A stretch of DNA of 64,000 nt from DAOUMF01 sp034408935 (GTDB lineage: Bacteria; Chloroflexota; Dehalococcoidia; SM23-28-2; RBG-16-64-32). Both the position numbers and the translations under genes were made by a program. How positions within the stretch are numbered: position 1 is the first letter of the stretch; every line of letters begins with the position of its first letter. Below are positions 43,195-52,262 of this stretch, in pieces. The notes under the pieces were generated by a model, which did no database searches, had not been told where the DNA came from, and saw only the letters and a list, made by a program, of their open reading frames with translations. The DNA lies in the NCBI GenBank assembly GCA_034408935.1, contig DAOUMV010000007.1:104061-168060 (forward strand), written 5' to 3'.

Positions 43195-43225
43195 TTGACA
43201 CTGATTGCCGCCCGTCCTGTATGAT
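43195..43225 (+). promoter_or_regulatory. Putative sigma70 promoter of pyrG
   Basis: TTGACA (43195-43200), 19-base spacer, TATGAT (43220-43225). The transcript would start about 43232 with a leader of only ~30 nt. The rest of the 43012-43194 gap shows nothing recognisable. Confidence 0.55.
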
Positions 43226-43240
43226 TACTGTCGGGCTGAG

Positions 43241-43258
43241 GAGGCCCCCAGAAGGGGG
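43241..43258 (+). promoter_or_regulatory. Shine-Dalgarno followed by a hairpin before pyrG
   Basis: GAGG (43241-43244) is followed by CCCCC-AGAA-GGGGG (43245-43258) and TAG-ATG. As in purA, the fold could bring the GGAGG site next to the start; alternatively the stem hides the AAGGGGG site. Both are readings by eye. Confidence 0.45.
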
Positions 43259-43261
43259 TAG

Positions 43262-44947
43262 ATGGGTACAAAATACATATTCGTCACCGGCGGGGTTGTC
43301 AGCTCAGTTGGCAAGGGCATTACCACCGCCGCCATCGGCAGAATCCTCAAGTCCCGCAACATCTCCGTCGTCGTCCAGAAGATCGATCCCTATCTCAACG
43401 TTGACCCCGGCACCATGTCCCCGTATCAGCATGGGGAGGTGTTCGTCACCAGCGACGGGGCCGAGACAGACCTTGATCTGGGCCACTATGAGCGCTTTCT
43501 GGACCAGGATCTGACCAAGAGATCCTCAGTCTCCACTGGCCAGATATACCAGGCTGTCATCAGCAAGGAGCGCCGCGGCGACTATCTGGGCCGGACGATC
43601 CAGCCCATCCCTCACGTCACCAACGAGATCCAGGAGCGCATCCGCGGCATGGGACGCGAATCGGGCGCGGAGGTCGTCATCGTTGAGGTGGGCGGCACGG
43701 TGGGCGACATCGAGAGCCAGCCGCACCTTGAGGCGATCCGCCAGATGCGCAATGAGGAGGGCCACCAGGATACCCTCTCCATCCACGTCACACTCCTCCC
43801 CTACATCAGCACCACCGGCGAGCTCAAGACCAAGCCCACTCAACACAGCGTCCGCGAGCTGCGCTCTATCGGCATCCAGCCGGACGTTATCGCCTGCCGC
43901 AGCGACCTCCCCGTGGACGACGAACTGCGGGACAAGATATCCCTCTTCTGCGACGTGTCGCCCCGGGCGGTCATTCCCCTGCTTACCCTTCCCACCATCT
44001 ATGAGGTGCCCCTTGTGCTGGAAGAGGCTGGGCTGGGCGACTTCATCATCGATCGAATGCGGCTGCGCGCCGCCTCCCGCGATCTGGGGGACTGGAAGAA
44101 GTGGGTCGAGCGGCTGAAGAACCCCCGGAAAGAGCTTGAGATAGCCCTTGTGGGGAAGTATGTGGAGCTGCCGGACGCCTACCTTTCCGTCAGGGAGTCC
44201 CTGACCCACGCCGGCGTGCATCATCAGGCAGGGGTCAATATCCACTGGTTGCACTCGCAGGATGTGGAGGGACCCGCTGGGGCAGAGATGCTGGCGGGGG
44301 TCGACGGCATCGTAGTCCCTGGTGGCTTCGGTGAGCGGGGGCTTGAGGGCAAGTTCAAAGCCGCCCGCTACGCCCGAGAGAACGGCGTGCCCTATCTGGG
44401 GCTATGCCTGGGCCTTCAGGTGATGGTGGTAGAGTTCGCGCGCTATCTGTTCGGCAGCGACGAGGCCAACTCTACTGAGTTCTACCCGGAGAGCCCGTAC
44501 CCCGTCATCAGCCTGCTGTCTGAGCAGCGGGGCGTGCAGGACAAGGGCGGCACCATGCGCCTGGGCGGCTACCCCTGTCGCCTGGTGCCGGGCACAAAGG
44601 CCCACGCCGCCTACGGTCGCGATGAGGTCGTGGAGCGGCACCGCCACCGCTACGAGTTCAACAACGAGTTTCGTTCACAGCTTGAGGAGGCGGGCCTCAT
44701 CGCCAGCGGCACCCTGCCCGACGGCTCCCTGGTGGAGATCTGCGAGCTGAGGGACCACCCCTGGATGGTCGGCACTCAGTTCCACCCGGAGTTCCGCTCC
44801 CGTCCCAACCGGCCCCACCCGCTGTTCGATGGGTTTGTGAGCGCTGCCCTCGAACACGCCGAGGCCCGCCGCGTCTCCGCGGGGCGTCCTGCCCACGCCG
44901 GGAGCGCCTCCCGACGCTCGGCACGCTCCCCATCGGCCCCCGCGTAG
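43262..44947 (+). CDS. pyrG: CTP synthase
   Basis: 561 residues. Synthetase domain: TGGVVSSVGKGITTAAIGRIL, KIDPYLNVDPGTMSPYQHGEVFV, VEVGGTVGDIES. Glutaminase domain from ~residue 290: VPGGFGERG, GLCLGLQVMVVEFAR with the catalytic Cys, and the C-terminal HPEFRSRPNRPHPLF with His/Glu. A short Ala/Ser/Arg-rich tail is extra. It turns UTP and Gln into CTP. Confidence 0.97.
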   Translation: MGTKYIFVTGGVVSSVGKGITTAAIGRILKSRNISVVVQKIDPYLNVDPGTMSPYQHGEVFVTSDGAETDLDLGHYERFLDQDLTKRSSVSTGQIYQAVISKERRGDYLGRTIQPIPHVTNEIQERIRGMGRESGAEVVIVEVGGTVGDIESQPHLEAIRQMRNEEGHQDTLSIHVTLLPYISTTGELKTKPTQHSVRELRSIGIQPDVIACRSDLPVDDELRDKISLFCDVSPRAVIPLLTLPTIYEVPLVLEEAGLGDFIIDRMRLRAASRDLGDWKKWVERLKNPRKELEIALVGKYVELPDAYLSVRESLTHAGVHHQAGVNIHWLHSQDVEGPAGAEMLAGVDGIVVPGGFGERGLEGKFKAARYARENGVPYLGLCLGLQVMVVEFARYLFGSDEANSTEFYPESPYPVISLLSEQRGVQDKGGTMRLGGYPCRLVPGTKAHAAYGRDEVVERHRHRYEFNNEFRSQLEEAGLIASGTLPDGSLVEICELRDHPWMVGTQFHPEFRSRPNRPHPLFDGFVSAALEHAEARRVSAGRPAHAGSASRRSARSPSAPA

Positions 44948-45000
44948 TCGCTGAGGACATCTATGCCCTCCTCCAGATCATCGCCGCCTGCTGGTGTGTC

Positions 45001-45180
45001 ATGGGGCTGGTGGCTGGAAGACGTGAAGCTGACGGCGGTGGTGCGCGAGGAGACTCCGCACTATATGGGCTGCTGGTGTCGGGCGTCATCCTCGTGGGCG
45101 TGACGGGGCTTTTCACGTGGGCCCAGATGGACTACAATCTAATCACCAGCCGTTGGCCCCTGGCCCAGGAAGTGTTGTAG
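45001..45180 (+). CDS. Small membrane-protein ORF
   Basis: 59 residues from ATG 45001. The frame is open upstream too (EDIYALLQIIAACWCV precedes the Met), making two hydrophobic stretches: ALLQIIAACWCVMGLVAG and YGLLVSGVILVGVTGLFTW. This looks like a genuine small membrane protein or the remains of one. The start is unresolved because the upstream part would overlap pyrG's end without a good start codon. No family recognised. Confidence 0.45.
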   Translation: MGLVAGRREADGGGARGDSALYGLLVSGVILVGVTGLFTWAQMDYNLITSRWPLAQEVL

Positions 45181-45188
45181 CCTGGGAG

Positions 45189-45374
45189 TTGGCTGGCTTA
45201 ATCGGCCTAGGTCCGCGCTGGGGGCGGTTGGCTTCTCTCCCGGCCGAAAAGGCGGGCGGGATCACGCCCAAGCTGAAGGAAGGCCTGGCGGACAACGTCC
45301 GGATAGTGTTCAGGGAGATCGTCACCTTGCTGCTGCCGGTTATGGCATACCTGGCGGAGTTCAAGCGCGTCTAG
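45189..45374 (+). CDS. Small hypothetical ORF upstream of transaldolase
   Basis: 61 residues from TTG 45189 (GTG 45117 also in frame). The C-terminal part GGITPKLKEGLADNVRIVFR followed by EIVTLLLPVMAYLAEFKRV reads like a real amphipathic domain. It ends 16 nt before the transaldolase ATG, whose site lies just after its stop, so they may be cotranscribed. No family recognised. Confidence 0.4.
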   Translation: MAGLIGLGPRWGRLASLPAEKAGGITPKLKEGLADNVRIVFREIVTLLLPVMAYLAEFKRV

Positions 45375-45390
45375 AGGAGGATAGACAAAG

Positions 45391-46050
45391 ATGCAGCTCT
45401 GGCTGGACTCGGCGGATGTGGAGGAGATCCGCGCCGCCTCACGGTTCGGCGTGATCAGTGGTGTTACCACTAACCCCAGCCTCTGGGCCAAGGCCGCCTC
45501 CGGGACCGACTACCGTGACGTCGTCCTGGAGATATGCTCCATCATCGACGGGCCGATCTCGGCGGAGTGCTTGGCCCAGGATGTGAAAGGCTTGGTGCAG
45601 GAGGCGCGTAACATCGCCTCCTGGCACCCCAACGTCGTGGTCAAGATACCCCTGGACGAGAACGGCCTGGAGGCGATCTACCGCGTCGCCAAGGAAGGGA
45701 TCAAGGTCAACACTACGCTCATCTTCCAGCCCAATCAGGCGATGCTAGCCGCTCAGGCCGGCGCCACCTACGTCAGTCCCTTCGTCGGCCGACTGGACGA
45801 CATCGGCCACGACGGCATGGCTGTGGTACGCGACATCGTGGAGATATTCGACCGCTATCACTTCCCCACGCAAGTGCTGGCGGCCAGCCTGCGCCACCCC
45901 CTGCACGTGGTCCAGTCGGCGCAGGCCGGGGCTCACATCGCCACGATGCCCTACTCCGTCTTGCGGTCGATGTTCAAGCACCCCCTGACCGATGCCGGAA
46001 TGAAGAAGTTTCTGGATGACGCCCGCCGGGCGGCTGGGGTGCGTGCGTGA
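45391..46050 (+). CDS. Transaldolase / fructose-6-phosphate aldolase-like (TalC type)
   Basis: 219 residues, ATG 45391 with AGAGGAGG upstream. LWLDSADVEEIRAA, GVTTNPSLWAKA, NVVVKIPLDENGLEA (Schiff-base Lys), VNTTLIFQPNQAMLAA and ATYVSPFVGRLDD are the short-transaldolase signature. It acts in the pentose-phosphate route. The choice between transaldolase and fructose-6-phosphate aldolase depends on one residue I cannot assign safely. Confidence 0.93.
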   Translation: MQLWLDSADVEEIRAASRFGVISGVTTNPSLWAKAASGTDYRDVVLEICSIIDGPISAECLAQDVKGLVQEARNIASWHPNVVVKIPLDENGLEAIYRVAKEGIKVNTTLIFQPNQAMLAAQAGATYVSPFVGRLDDIGHDGMAVVRDIVEIFDRYHFPTQVLAASLRHPLHVVQSAQAGAHIATMPYSVLRSMFKHPLTDAGMKKFLDDARRAAGVRA

Positions 46051-46140
46051 TTCTCTCATATCGCGTCCTGTTAACGCTGGCGGGGCCTTGCGCGTCTTGA
46101 AGGTATGATGTATTTTGGTATCGCCTCCCCACATTAAGTC

Positions 46141-47508
46141 GTGTCCCGTAAACGTACCTGGGCCCGAAGAAGGGCCAAGAACCCACAAACCGCGGATCTA
46201 GCCCCTCCCGATGAATTGGAGGAACCGTTGCCGGAGTCTCCCTTGAACCTAGTCGAACTGGAAACGCAGACCAAGGATGAGCTGATGGAGGTGGCCAAGG
46301 AGCTTGGCCTCAGCGGTACCACCTCCCTGCGCAAGCAGGATCTTGTCTTTCGCATCCTTCAGGCGAGGGCCGAGCGGGAAGGGAACTACTTCGCCGGCGG
46401 TATCCTTGAGATCGCGGCCGACGGCTACGGCTTCCTCCGCTCCGATGGCCTGCGGCCCAGCCTCAGCGACGTGTACGTATCGCAGACGCAGATCCGTCGC
46501 TTCGCCCTGCGCACCGGTGACTACGTCATGGGTACGGTGCGCCCGCCCAAGGACTCGGAGAAGTACTACGGCCTCCTGCGGGTGGACGCCGTCAACGGCA
46601 TGGACCCGGAGACGGCCAAGCGCCGTCCCTACTTCGAGCAGCTCACCCCTGTCTTCCCCAACGAGCTCATAGACCTGGAGGCCGGCGCCAGCAGCCTCAC
46701 CAACCGCGTGATCAACATCGTCGCTCCCATCGGCCGCGGTCAGCGCGGCCTCATCGTCTCGCCGCCCAAGGCTGGCAAGACCGTCATCCTCAAGACGATC
46801 GCCAGCGCCGTTGCCGAGCGCTATGAGGACATCCACATCATCGTCCTCCTCGTCGGCGAGCGGCCGGAAGAAGTCACCGACTGGCGGCGCTCCGTGGAGG
46901 AGGCGGAGGTGCTGGCCGCAACCTTCGACGATCCTGTGGAGGAGCAGACCAGGGTCGCCGAAATGGCGATGCAGCGGGCCAGGCGGCTTGTGGAGTCTGG
47001 GCGCCACATCGTCGTCCTCTTGGACGGCATCACTCGCCTCACTCGTGCTTACAACCTGGCGCTGCCTCCGAGCGGACGTACCCTCTCCGGCGGCATCGAC
47101 CCCGTGGCCCTGCACCCGTCCAAGCGTCTGTTCGGCGCCGCCCGAAACATGGAGGAGGGGGGCAGCCTCACCATGATCGCCACCTGCCTCATCGACACCG
47201 GCAGCCGTATGGATGAGGTGATCTTCGAGGAGTTCAAGGGCACGGGCAACTGGGAGCTCTTCCTGGACCGCCGCCTGTCCGAGAAGCGGGTCTTCCCGGC
47301 CATCGATATCCAGCGCTCCAGCACCCGCCGCGATGACCTCATCCTGGACGAGCAGACTTACCAGCGAGTCCTCCTGCTGCGCCGCATGACCGCCGTGGTG
47401 ACGCAGAGCTCGAACAACCCTCTGGAGGCCACGGAGCTCATCCTTGAGCGCCTCCAGCGCACCCGCAACAACGAGGAGTTCCTGGCGACCATCAAGGACG
47501 CCATCTAG
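46141..47508 (+). CDS. rho: Transcription termination factor Rho
   Basis: 455 residues from GTG 46141; no ribosome site is obvious. The Rho N domain (ELMEVAKELGLSGTTSLRKQDLVFRIL), RNA-binding cold-shock domain (DGYGFLRSDG, DVYVSQTQIRRFALRTGD) and RecA-like ATPase (APIGRGQRGLIVSPPKAGKT, P-loop; LLDGITRLTRAYN) are complete. The N-terminal extension is short and basic. Few T-runs were seen after genes here, which fits Rho-dependent termination. Confidence 0.97.
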   Translation: MSRKRTWARRRAKNPQTADLAPPDELEEPLPESPLNLVELETQTKDELMEVAKELGLSGTTSLRKQDLVFRILQARAEREGNYFAGGILEIAADGYGFLRSDGLRPSLSDVYVSQTQIRRFALRTGDYVMGTVRPPKDSEKYYGLLRVDAVNGMDPETAKRRPYFEQLTPVFPNELIDLEAGASSLTNRVINIVAPIGRGQRGLIVSPPKAGKTVILKTIASAVAERYEDIHIIVLLVGERPEEVTDWRRSVEEAEVLAATFDDPVEEQTRVAEMAMQRARRLVESGRHIVVLLDGITRLTRAYNLALPPSGRTLSGGIDPVALHPSKRLFGAARNMEEGGSLTMIATCLIDTGSRMDEVIFEEFKGTGNWELFLDRRLSEKRVFPAIDIQRSSTRRDDLILDEQTYQRVLLLRRMTAVVTQSSNNPLEATELILERLQRTRNNEEFLATIKDAI

Positions 47509-47791
47509 GCCCTCAGGACGTCGATCCTGGTGTCCCTATCGCTCTGGCCCGGCTGGATGCTATCGTCTGTGGCGTCGACACGTAGTGGCACGTCGCCCTC
47601 AGCCGTGAGCGAGGCCTCGATAGCCCAGCCCAGCTCACCAAGAAGACCATCTCCGAACACCAGAGCGTGCGGTGGGCCAGGGCAAGGAAGGCTGTTGCGC
47701 TCCTTCTGCGCAATCAAAGAGAATCAGTCTAGGGGTCGGATTAGATACGTATGAGCGGCGGGACTACTCGTCCCCGCTCTCGGAGGTCATC

Positions 47792-48853
47792 ATGGCGCTC
47801 AAAGTAACCGTAGTCGGTGTGGGGATGGTCGGTGAGGAGATCGTCTCCATCCTGCGCGAACGCAATTTTCCTATGGAGTGGCCCCCCCGCATCTGCGCCA
47901 CCAGGACGCGCAGCGAGACGCTGGCCGGCGAGGGCTTTCAGGTGGACGAAACCACCGACAAGTCCTTTGACGGTACGGATGTCGTCTTCTTCGCTGGCAA
48001 GGAGGGCGCCAAGGGTGCCAGCGTCGAGTGGGGCAAGAAGGCCGTCGAAGCCGGCGCCGTGTGTGTAGACAATGGCGGCGACTTCCGCCTCGACCCGGCG
48101 GTCCCGCTGATCGTGCCGGAGGTGAACCTCGACGCGGCCACCCCTGACACCCGCTTCATCGCCAGTCCCAACTGCTCAACGATCCAGATGGTGTTGGTCA
48201 TCGATCCACTGCACCGGGCTGCCGGAATCCGCCGGGTGGTCGTATCCACATACCAGAGCGTCTCCGGATGGGGCGTCAAGGCCCAGCAGGAGCTGCTCGA
48301 TCAGGTCCCGCACGCCCTCAAGTCCCTGGACGGCATCCCCTACGACCCGATGGTGATGGCTCTGCCCATAGCCTTCAACGTCCTTCCCCACATCGACAAG
48401 TTCACCGACGACGGCTACACCAAGGAAGAGATGAAGATGGTGTGGGAGACGCGCAAGATCATGGGCGACGACACCCTGAAGATAAGCCCTACCGCCGTGC
48501 GCGTGCCGGTGTGCGTCGGGCACGGCGAGAGCATCAATATCGAGACGGAAAGGCACCTGAGCCCAGATGAGGCTCGCGAGATCCTATCCCAGTCGCCGGG
48601 GATCGCTATCATCGACGAGGCGGCTGACGGCAACCCCCGCAATGACCCGCACGAGCGCACCTACCCCGTGCCCCTCGACGTCCGAAAGCCCGAGTATCGC
48701 GACATGGTAGTGGTGGGGCGAATCCGAGAAGACCCGACCGTGGAGAACGGGCTCAATCTATGGTGCGTGGCGGACAACTTGCGGAAGGGCGCTGCCCTGA
48801 ACGTGATTCAGATTGCTGAGGGCCTAATCGAGCGGGGAAGGCTGAATCCGTAG
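47792..48853 (+). CDS. Second aspartate-semialdehyde-dehydrogenase-like protein
   Basis: 353 residues from ATG 47792 with GGAGG upstream. The NADP motif is unusual (VVGVGMVGEEIVSIL in place of VGATGxVG), while the active-site Cys is kept in ASPNCSTIQMVLVIDP. STYQSVSGWGVKAQQELL, LPIAFNVLPHIDKF and RVPVCVGHGESINIE align with the asd at 31918. It could be a paralog with a different semialdehyde, or a redundant Asd. It follows rho after a 283-nt gap that holds only doubtful ORFs. Confidence 0.88.
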   Translation: MALKVTVVGVGMVGEEIVSILRERNFPMEWPPRICATRTRSETLAGEGFQVDETTDKSFDGTDVVFFAGKEGAKGASVEWGKKAVEAGAVCVDNGGDFRLDPAVPLIVPEVNLDAATPDTRFIASPNCSTIQMVLVIDPLHRAAGIRRVVVSTYQSVSGWGVKAQQELLDQVPHALKSLDGIPYDPMVMALPIAFNVLPHIDKFTDDGYTKEEMKMVWETRKIMGDDTLKISPTAVRVPVCVGHGESINIETERHLSPDEAREILSQSPGIAIIDEAADGNPRNDPHERTYPVPLDVRKPEYRDMVVVGRIREDPTVENGLNLWCVADNLRKGAALNVIQIAEGLIERGRLNP

Positions 48854-49040
48854 AACGGTCCCACGGCGAGACAAGCCATCCGCTTACCTCGAGGCTGTCA
48901 GCGCGGCCGCATCCGAATCTAGGGTCGCGTCCGATTGCCCGCCGTTTGCTCGCGGGCTCTTTGCCGGCCACTCCCCTTGTCAGGCGTCGGCGCTTGTGAT
49001 AAACAACGAGCGGCGGCCCCCATAGGAAAGGACGTGCGGG

Positions 49041-50012
49041 ATGTTCGAAACGCGGATCACCCAGCTCTTCGATATCAAGTACCCGATTCTCTGCGGAGGG
49101 ATGTACTGGATCGGCCGGGCGGAGCTGGTGGCGGCGGTGGCCAACGCCGGCGGCCTCGGCTTCATGGTAGGAGCCACCTTCGAGAACCTGGACGACCTGC
49201 GCGCTGAGATCCGCAAGGCCCGGGACCTGACCGACGGCCCCATCGGGCTCAACATCAACCTGTTCCCCACCCTCCGTCCCCAGCCCATCGAGGCCTGGGT
49301 GGAGGTCGCCTGCGAGGAGAAGATACCGGTAGTTGAGACCTCGGGTCGCAGTCCGGAGGCGATCGTGGAGCCGTTGCACGCGGGAGGCGTGAAGATCATG
49401 CACAAGGTGCCGGGCGTGAAGTACGCTCGCACCGTCGAGCGGCTGGGCTGCGATGCAGTGTGCGTGGTGGGGCACGAGTGCGGCGGTCACCCGGGCATGG
49501 ACGAGGTGACCACCCTGGTGATGGTGCCGGCAACCGTGGACGCGGTGGACATACCGGTGGTGGCGGCCGGCGGCTTCGCCGATGGTCGCGGCTTGGTGGC
49601 CGCTCTGGCCCTGGGCGCCGACGCTGTCCTCATGGGTACTCGCTTCATGGCTACGAAGGAGTGCCGGGGCCACCCCGACTGGAAGCAGTGGCTTGTCGAC
49701 GCCAGCGAGACGGAAAGCGCATACATCATGAAATCGATCAAGAACCCCTCGCGGGTGGCGAAGAACGCCGTGGCGGCAAAGGTGGCGGAGATGGAGGCGA
49801 AGGGAGCCACGCTGGAGGAGCTGCTGCCGGTCATAGCCGGGCAGGGAGGCGCCGTGTTCGACGACGGCAAAATCGATTCCCAACTGGCGAGCACCGGCCA
49901 GGCGATGGGCCTCATCCACGATGTGCCGACGGTGAAGGAGCTCATCGACCGGATGGTCGAGGAGGCGCTCCAGATCCGCGACCGCCTGAACACCGCGATC
50001 GCCAGCGGCTAG
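49041..50012 (+). CDS. Nitronate monooxygenase / 2-nitropropane dioxygenase-like flavoprotein
   Basis: 323 residues, ATG 49041 with GGAAAGGACG upstream. YPILCGGMYWIGRAELVAAVANAGGLGF, VVGHECGGHPGMDEVTTLVM, VVAAGGFADGRGLVAALALGADAVLMGTRFMAT, given here as family landmarks at about residues 14, 155 and 190, match the FMN TIM-barrel nitronate monooxygenase/FabK group. The segment EEIDVE typical of FabK is not evident. A role in detoxifying nitronates or in enoyl reduction is possible. Confidence 0.9.
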   Translation: MFETRITQLFDIKYPILCGGMYWIGRAELVAAVANAGGLGFMVGATFENLDDLRAEIRKARDLTDGPIGLNINLFPTLRPQPIEAWVEVACEEKIPVVETSGRSPEAIVEPLHAGGVKIMHKVPGVKYARTVERLGCDAVCVVGHECGGHPGMDEVTTLVMVPATVDAVDIPVVAAGGFADGRGLVAALALGADAVLMGTRFMATKECRGHPDWKQWLVDASETESAYIMKSIKNPSRVAKNAVAAKVAEMEAKGATLEELLPVIAGQGGAVFDDGKIDSQLASTGQAMGLIHDVPTVKELIDRMVEEALQIRDRLNTAIASG

Positions 50013-50036
50013 GAGAGGGCGCAGGAGCGGGGGCCG

Positions 50037-50657
50037 GTGCGTAGCAGACTCGTGGCGAGAGGGATAATCACGGCGGCGTTGTTGGTGGTCGCTCTCCTGC
50101 CGTTGGCTTGTGGCGGATCGGACGCTCCCGGAAGCGCTCCGTCTAACCTGACAGATGAGCAGATGGCCCGACTGGAAGATTTCGCGGATAGCGTGGAAGC
50201 GGATGGCGATCTTCGCCCGGCCTTGCCAGCATACGTCCCACCAGGGCTGGATCCATCTCCTGAGATCACGGACAAGAGCAAGCAGCATATCGTGTTCGCG
50301 TTCCTTCCGGCAAAAGATGAATCCTCCGAGAAGACGGCTGTCCCGCTGTTCTTGGAGATCGGGCAGCAGTTCGACCCCTTGGACCTGCCGCTCCTCTGTG
50401 GGGACGAGGCCAGCTCGGAGGATTTTCTGCGCAGCGACCCTGACCTTGAATGTGTGAAGGTGGGTGGACGACCGGCCGACCTCGAAACCACGGAGCAGCC
50501 CGACGATATTGTGGATTATGACATTGGGTTTGAGCTCGACGAGTTGGACATCCACATGCATTTGCCGTGGAAGAGGGGCCCAGACGCCACGCGTGAAACG
50601 GAAGAGCAGATGAAGGAGGAATTATTGCGCGTCGCCGAGTCGATGACCGCCCCATAG
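50037..50657 (+). CDS. Secreted lipoprotein, unknown function
   Basis: 206 residues from GTG 50037 with AGGAG upstream. The signal LVVALLPLACGGSD contains a lipobox (LAC|G), so Cys25 or so would be lipidated. The mature part is acidic, with no repeats; two cysteines (LLCGDE, LECVKVGG) could pair. No family recognised. It runs convergently into the Cys-rich protein gene. Confidence 0.75.
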   Translation: MRSRLVARGIITAALLVVALLPLACGGSDAPGSAPSNLTDEQMARLEDFADSVEADGDLRPALPAYVPPGLDPSPEITDKSKQHIVFAFLPAKDESSEKTAVPLFLEIGQQFDPLDLPLLCGDEASSEDFLRSDPDLECVKVGGRPADLETTEQPDDIVDYDIGFELDELDIHMHLPWKRGPDATRETEEQMKEELLRVAESMTAP

Positions 50658-50697
50658 ACAGCGTCGCTGTGGACACCGCCATTCGCGGGCCCCTACT

Positions 50698-51000
50698 TCA
50701 GCAGGCGCTGGGGCGTCCCTGCCTACCGGGGCTACGCCGTAGGCCAGGCGTCCCCGCCTCGAATCGCTCGCAGCCGTCGTCGGTCTCCTGATACAGCCCC
50801 AGGTCGGACGCCTGGGCCAGCAGCCTTTGGTATTCCCCGGCGGTCGCGATCCGCTCCAGGGCCTTCAGAGCCTCACCGTCGGGCGGCCGGTCGGCGACTC
50901 GCTCCAGGCAGTAGCCCCACTCGGCCAGGGGGCTGGACTCCGGGAAGCAGCGGACGAAGCGGCGGCAGAAAGAGCACTGCGGCTCGAAGGGCTCGTGCAC
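50698..51000 (-). CDS. Small cysteine-rich hypothetical protein
   Basis: 100 residues. Cysteines: QCSFCRRFVRCFPESSPLAEWGYC and DDGCERFE, grouped as C-x2-C...C...C...C, which suggests a metal or Fe-S site and recalls the small subunits that accompany glycyl-radical or Fe-S enzymes, though that is only a resemblance. The gene starts 2 bp after the PHP gene stop. The end contains an imperfect long hairpin (50708-50756). It probably belongs with the Fe-S proteins upstream. Confidence 0.6.
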   Translation of the reverse strand: MHEPFEPQCSFCRRFVRCFPESSPLAEWGYCLERVADRPPDGEALKALERIATAGEYQRLLAQASDLGLYQETDDGCERFEAGTPGLRRSPGRQGRPSAC

Positions 51001-51002
51001 GG

Positions 51003-51641
51003 CTAGAAGGTCAGCTCGAAACCCCGGTGGACGGCCCGGAAGCGGCTGGCCTTCACCTCCTTCACTAGGTCCCCGACCGTGGCCAAGGGCTGCTCGAAAA
51101 CCGTGTAGCAGCTACCGAGAGTGTGGGGGGCGTGACTGTCGCTGCCGCCGACGCCGCGCAGGCCCAGCCGGGTCAGGACCTCCTGTGCCAGCTCTACTTC
51201 TCGGCGGGTGGACAGGCCGTTAAACACCTCGGCGGCGTTGACCCATCGCAGCACCGGACTACGGCTCGCTTCCTCCGCGTCGGCTGCCACTCCCGCCACC
51301 GAGTAGCGCCGGAAGGGGTGGGCGGCGATCATGACGCCCCCGCTCCGGTCCACGATGCGGCGCAGCTCCTCGATGTGGCCGGCCCGCGGCGCCTCCCCCT
51401 CCAGTCCGAACACCAGGACGTCGCCCCACTCCGTGCTCACCTCCACCCCCCCGAAGAGCCGGAGAGCGGTGCCGTCGCCCAGGGCCCTGAGGGCATCCGC
51501 CTCCCAGGAGGCGTTGTGCTCGGTGATGCAGACGGCGTCTAGGCCCACCTCCTCCGCCCGCCGCACCAGGTCGCGCGGCTCCATGTAAGAGCAGCTAGAA
51601 CCGTGCAGGGTGTGAGTATGGAGGTCGACGGCGAAGCCCAT
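51003..51641 (-). CDS. PHP-domain metal-dependent phosphoesterase
   Basis: 212 residues. DLHTHTLHGSSC (HxH), GLDAVCITEHNASW, GGVMIAAHPFRR and GVGGSDSHAPHTLGSCYT carry the PHP metal ligands. Relatives include RNase AM, YciV and histidinol phosphatases. It lies 30 nt after the ATC-hydrolase-like gene. The link with Fe-S proteins is unusual. Confidence 0.9.
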   Translation of the reverse strand: MGFAVDLHTHTLHGSSCSYMEPRDLVRRAEEVGLDAVCITEHNASWEADALRALGDGTALRLFGGVEVSTEWGDVLVFGLEGEAPRAGHIEELRRIVDRSGGVMIAAHPFRRYSVAGVAADAEEASRSPVLRWVNAAEVFNGLSTRREVELAQEVLTRLGLRGVGGSDSHAPHTLGSCYTVFEQPLATVGDLVKEVKASRFRAVHRGFELTF

Positions 51642-51671
51642 GTGGCGCCGGAATCCCGCTGCGGTGCCTGC

Positions 51672-52262
51672 CTATGCGTGCAGGAAGGAGAACTGGCAGA
51701 CGCCGTCCTGCGGCAGCGACTTGGCGACGGTCATGTCGACCTTGTCCCCTGTCTTGCGGGCCGCCGCCTCGAAGCTGGCCAGGCATAGGGCGTGGCAGAG
51801 GCCCGGGTCGGGTTCCAGTCCGGCCTCCTGCATCTCGCGGAGGACGGAGCAACTGAACACCTCCAGCGTGAGCTCCTTGGTTGTCGCTTTGGTGATGTTC
51901 CAGCGGTCAAGGGGTCGGCAGCCGATGATGCTGAGCTCCACGTAGCGCTCGAAGCGGTGGGGGAAGGAGATGCCGGTCTGCTGGGCGACCTTCTCGATGA
52001 CTTCACCCGTGTGGTCGAGGTACTTGCCGTCGGCCAGCTCGATGGTGGCGTCCATGATGGTCCGGCCGAAGGCGGCCAGCTCGGCTTCGCGCTCCTTCTG
52101 GCCCTTGTCCTTGAGGCCGCCGACGAAGGACTTGATGTCGCAGCGCTTTGACAGCTCCTCGACGAGACCGCGGTCAGCGTCAAAGGCTAAGGGACGGCCG
52201 GGTTCCTCCAGGGTCAGGAGACGTTCGGGTATCGGTTTGCCATAGCGGTAACGGCTGTTCAT
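51672..52262 (-). CDS. L-2-amino-thiazoline-4-carboxylic acid hydrolase-like protein
   Basis: 196 residues from ATG 52262, overlapping the ferredoxin TGA (ATGA). It has ELSIIGCRPLDRWNITKATTKELTLEVFSCSVLRE and GLCHALCLASFEAAARKTG, with a final DGVCQFSFLHA, which reads like the ATC-hydrolase family (pfam14196), known from Pseudomonas thiazoline-to-cysteine conversion but found widely with unknown roles. Coupling to ferredoxin-type genes suggests a redox or Fe-S-related job. The family call is moderate. Confidence 0.6.
   Translation of the reverse strand: MNSRYRYGKPIPERLLTLEEPGRPLAFDADRGLVEELSKRCDIKSFVGGLKDKGQKEREAELAAFGRTIMDATIELADGKYLDHTGEVIEKVAQQTGISFPHRFERYVELSIIGCRPLDRWNITKATTKELTLEVFSCSVLREMQEAGLEPDPGLCHALCLASFEAAARKTGDKVDMTVAKSLPQDGVCQFSFLHA

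Noticed and set aside
47505..47717. A 70-residue minus-strand ORF downstream of rho
   Set aside because: It overlaps the rho stop, lacks a ribosome site and has no recognisable fold; too weak to call.
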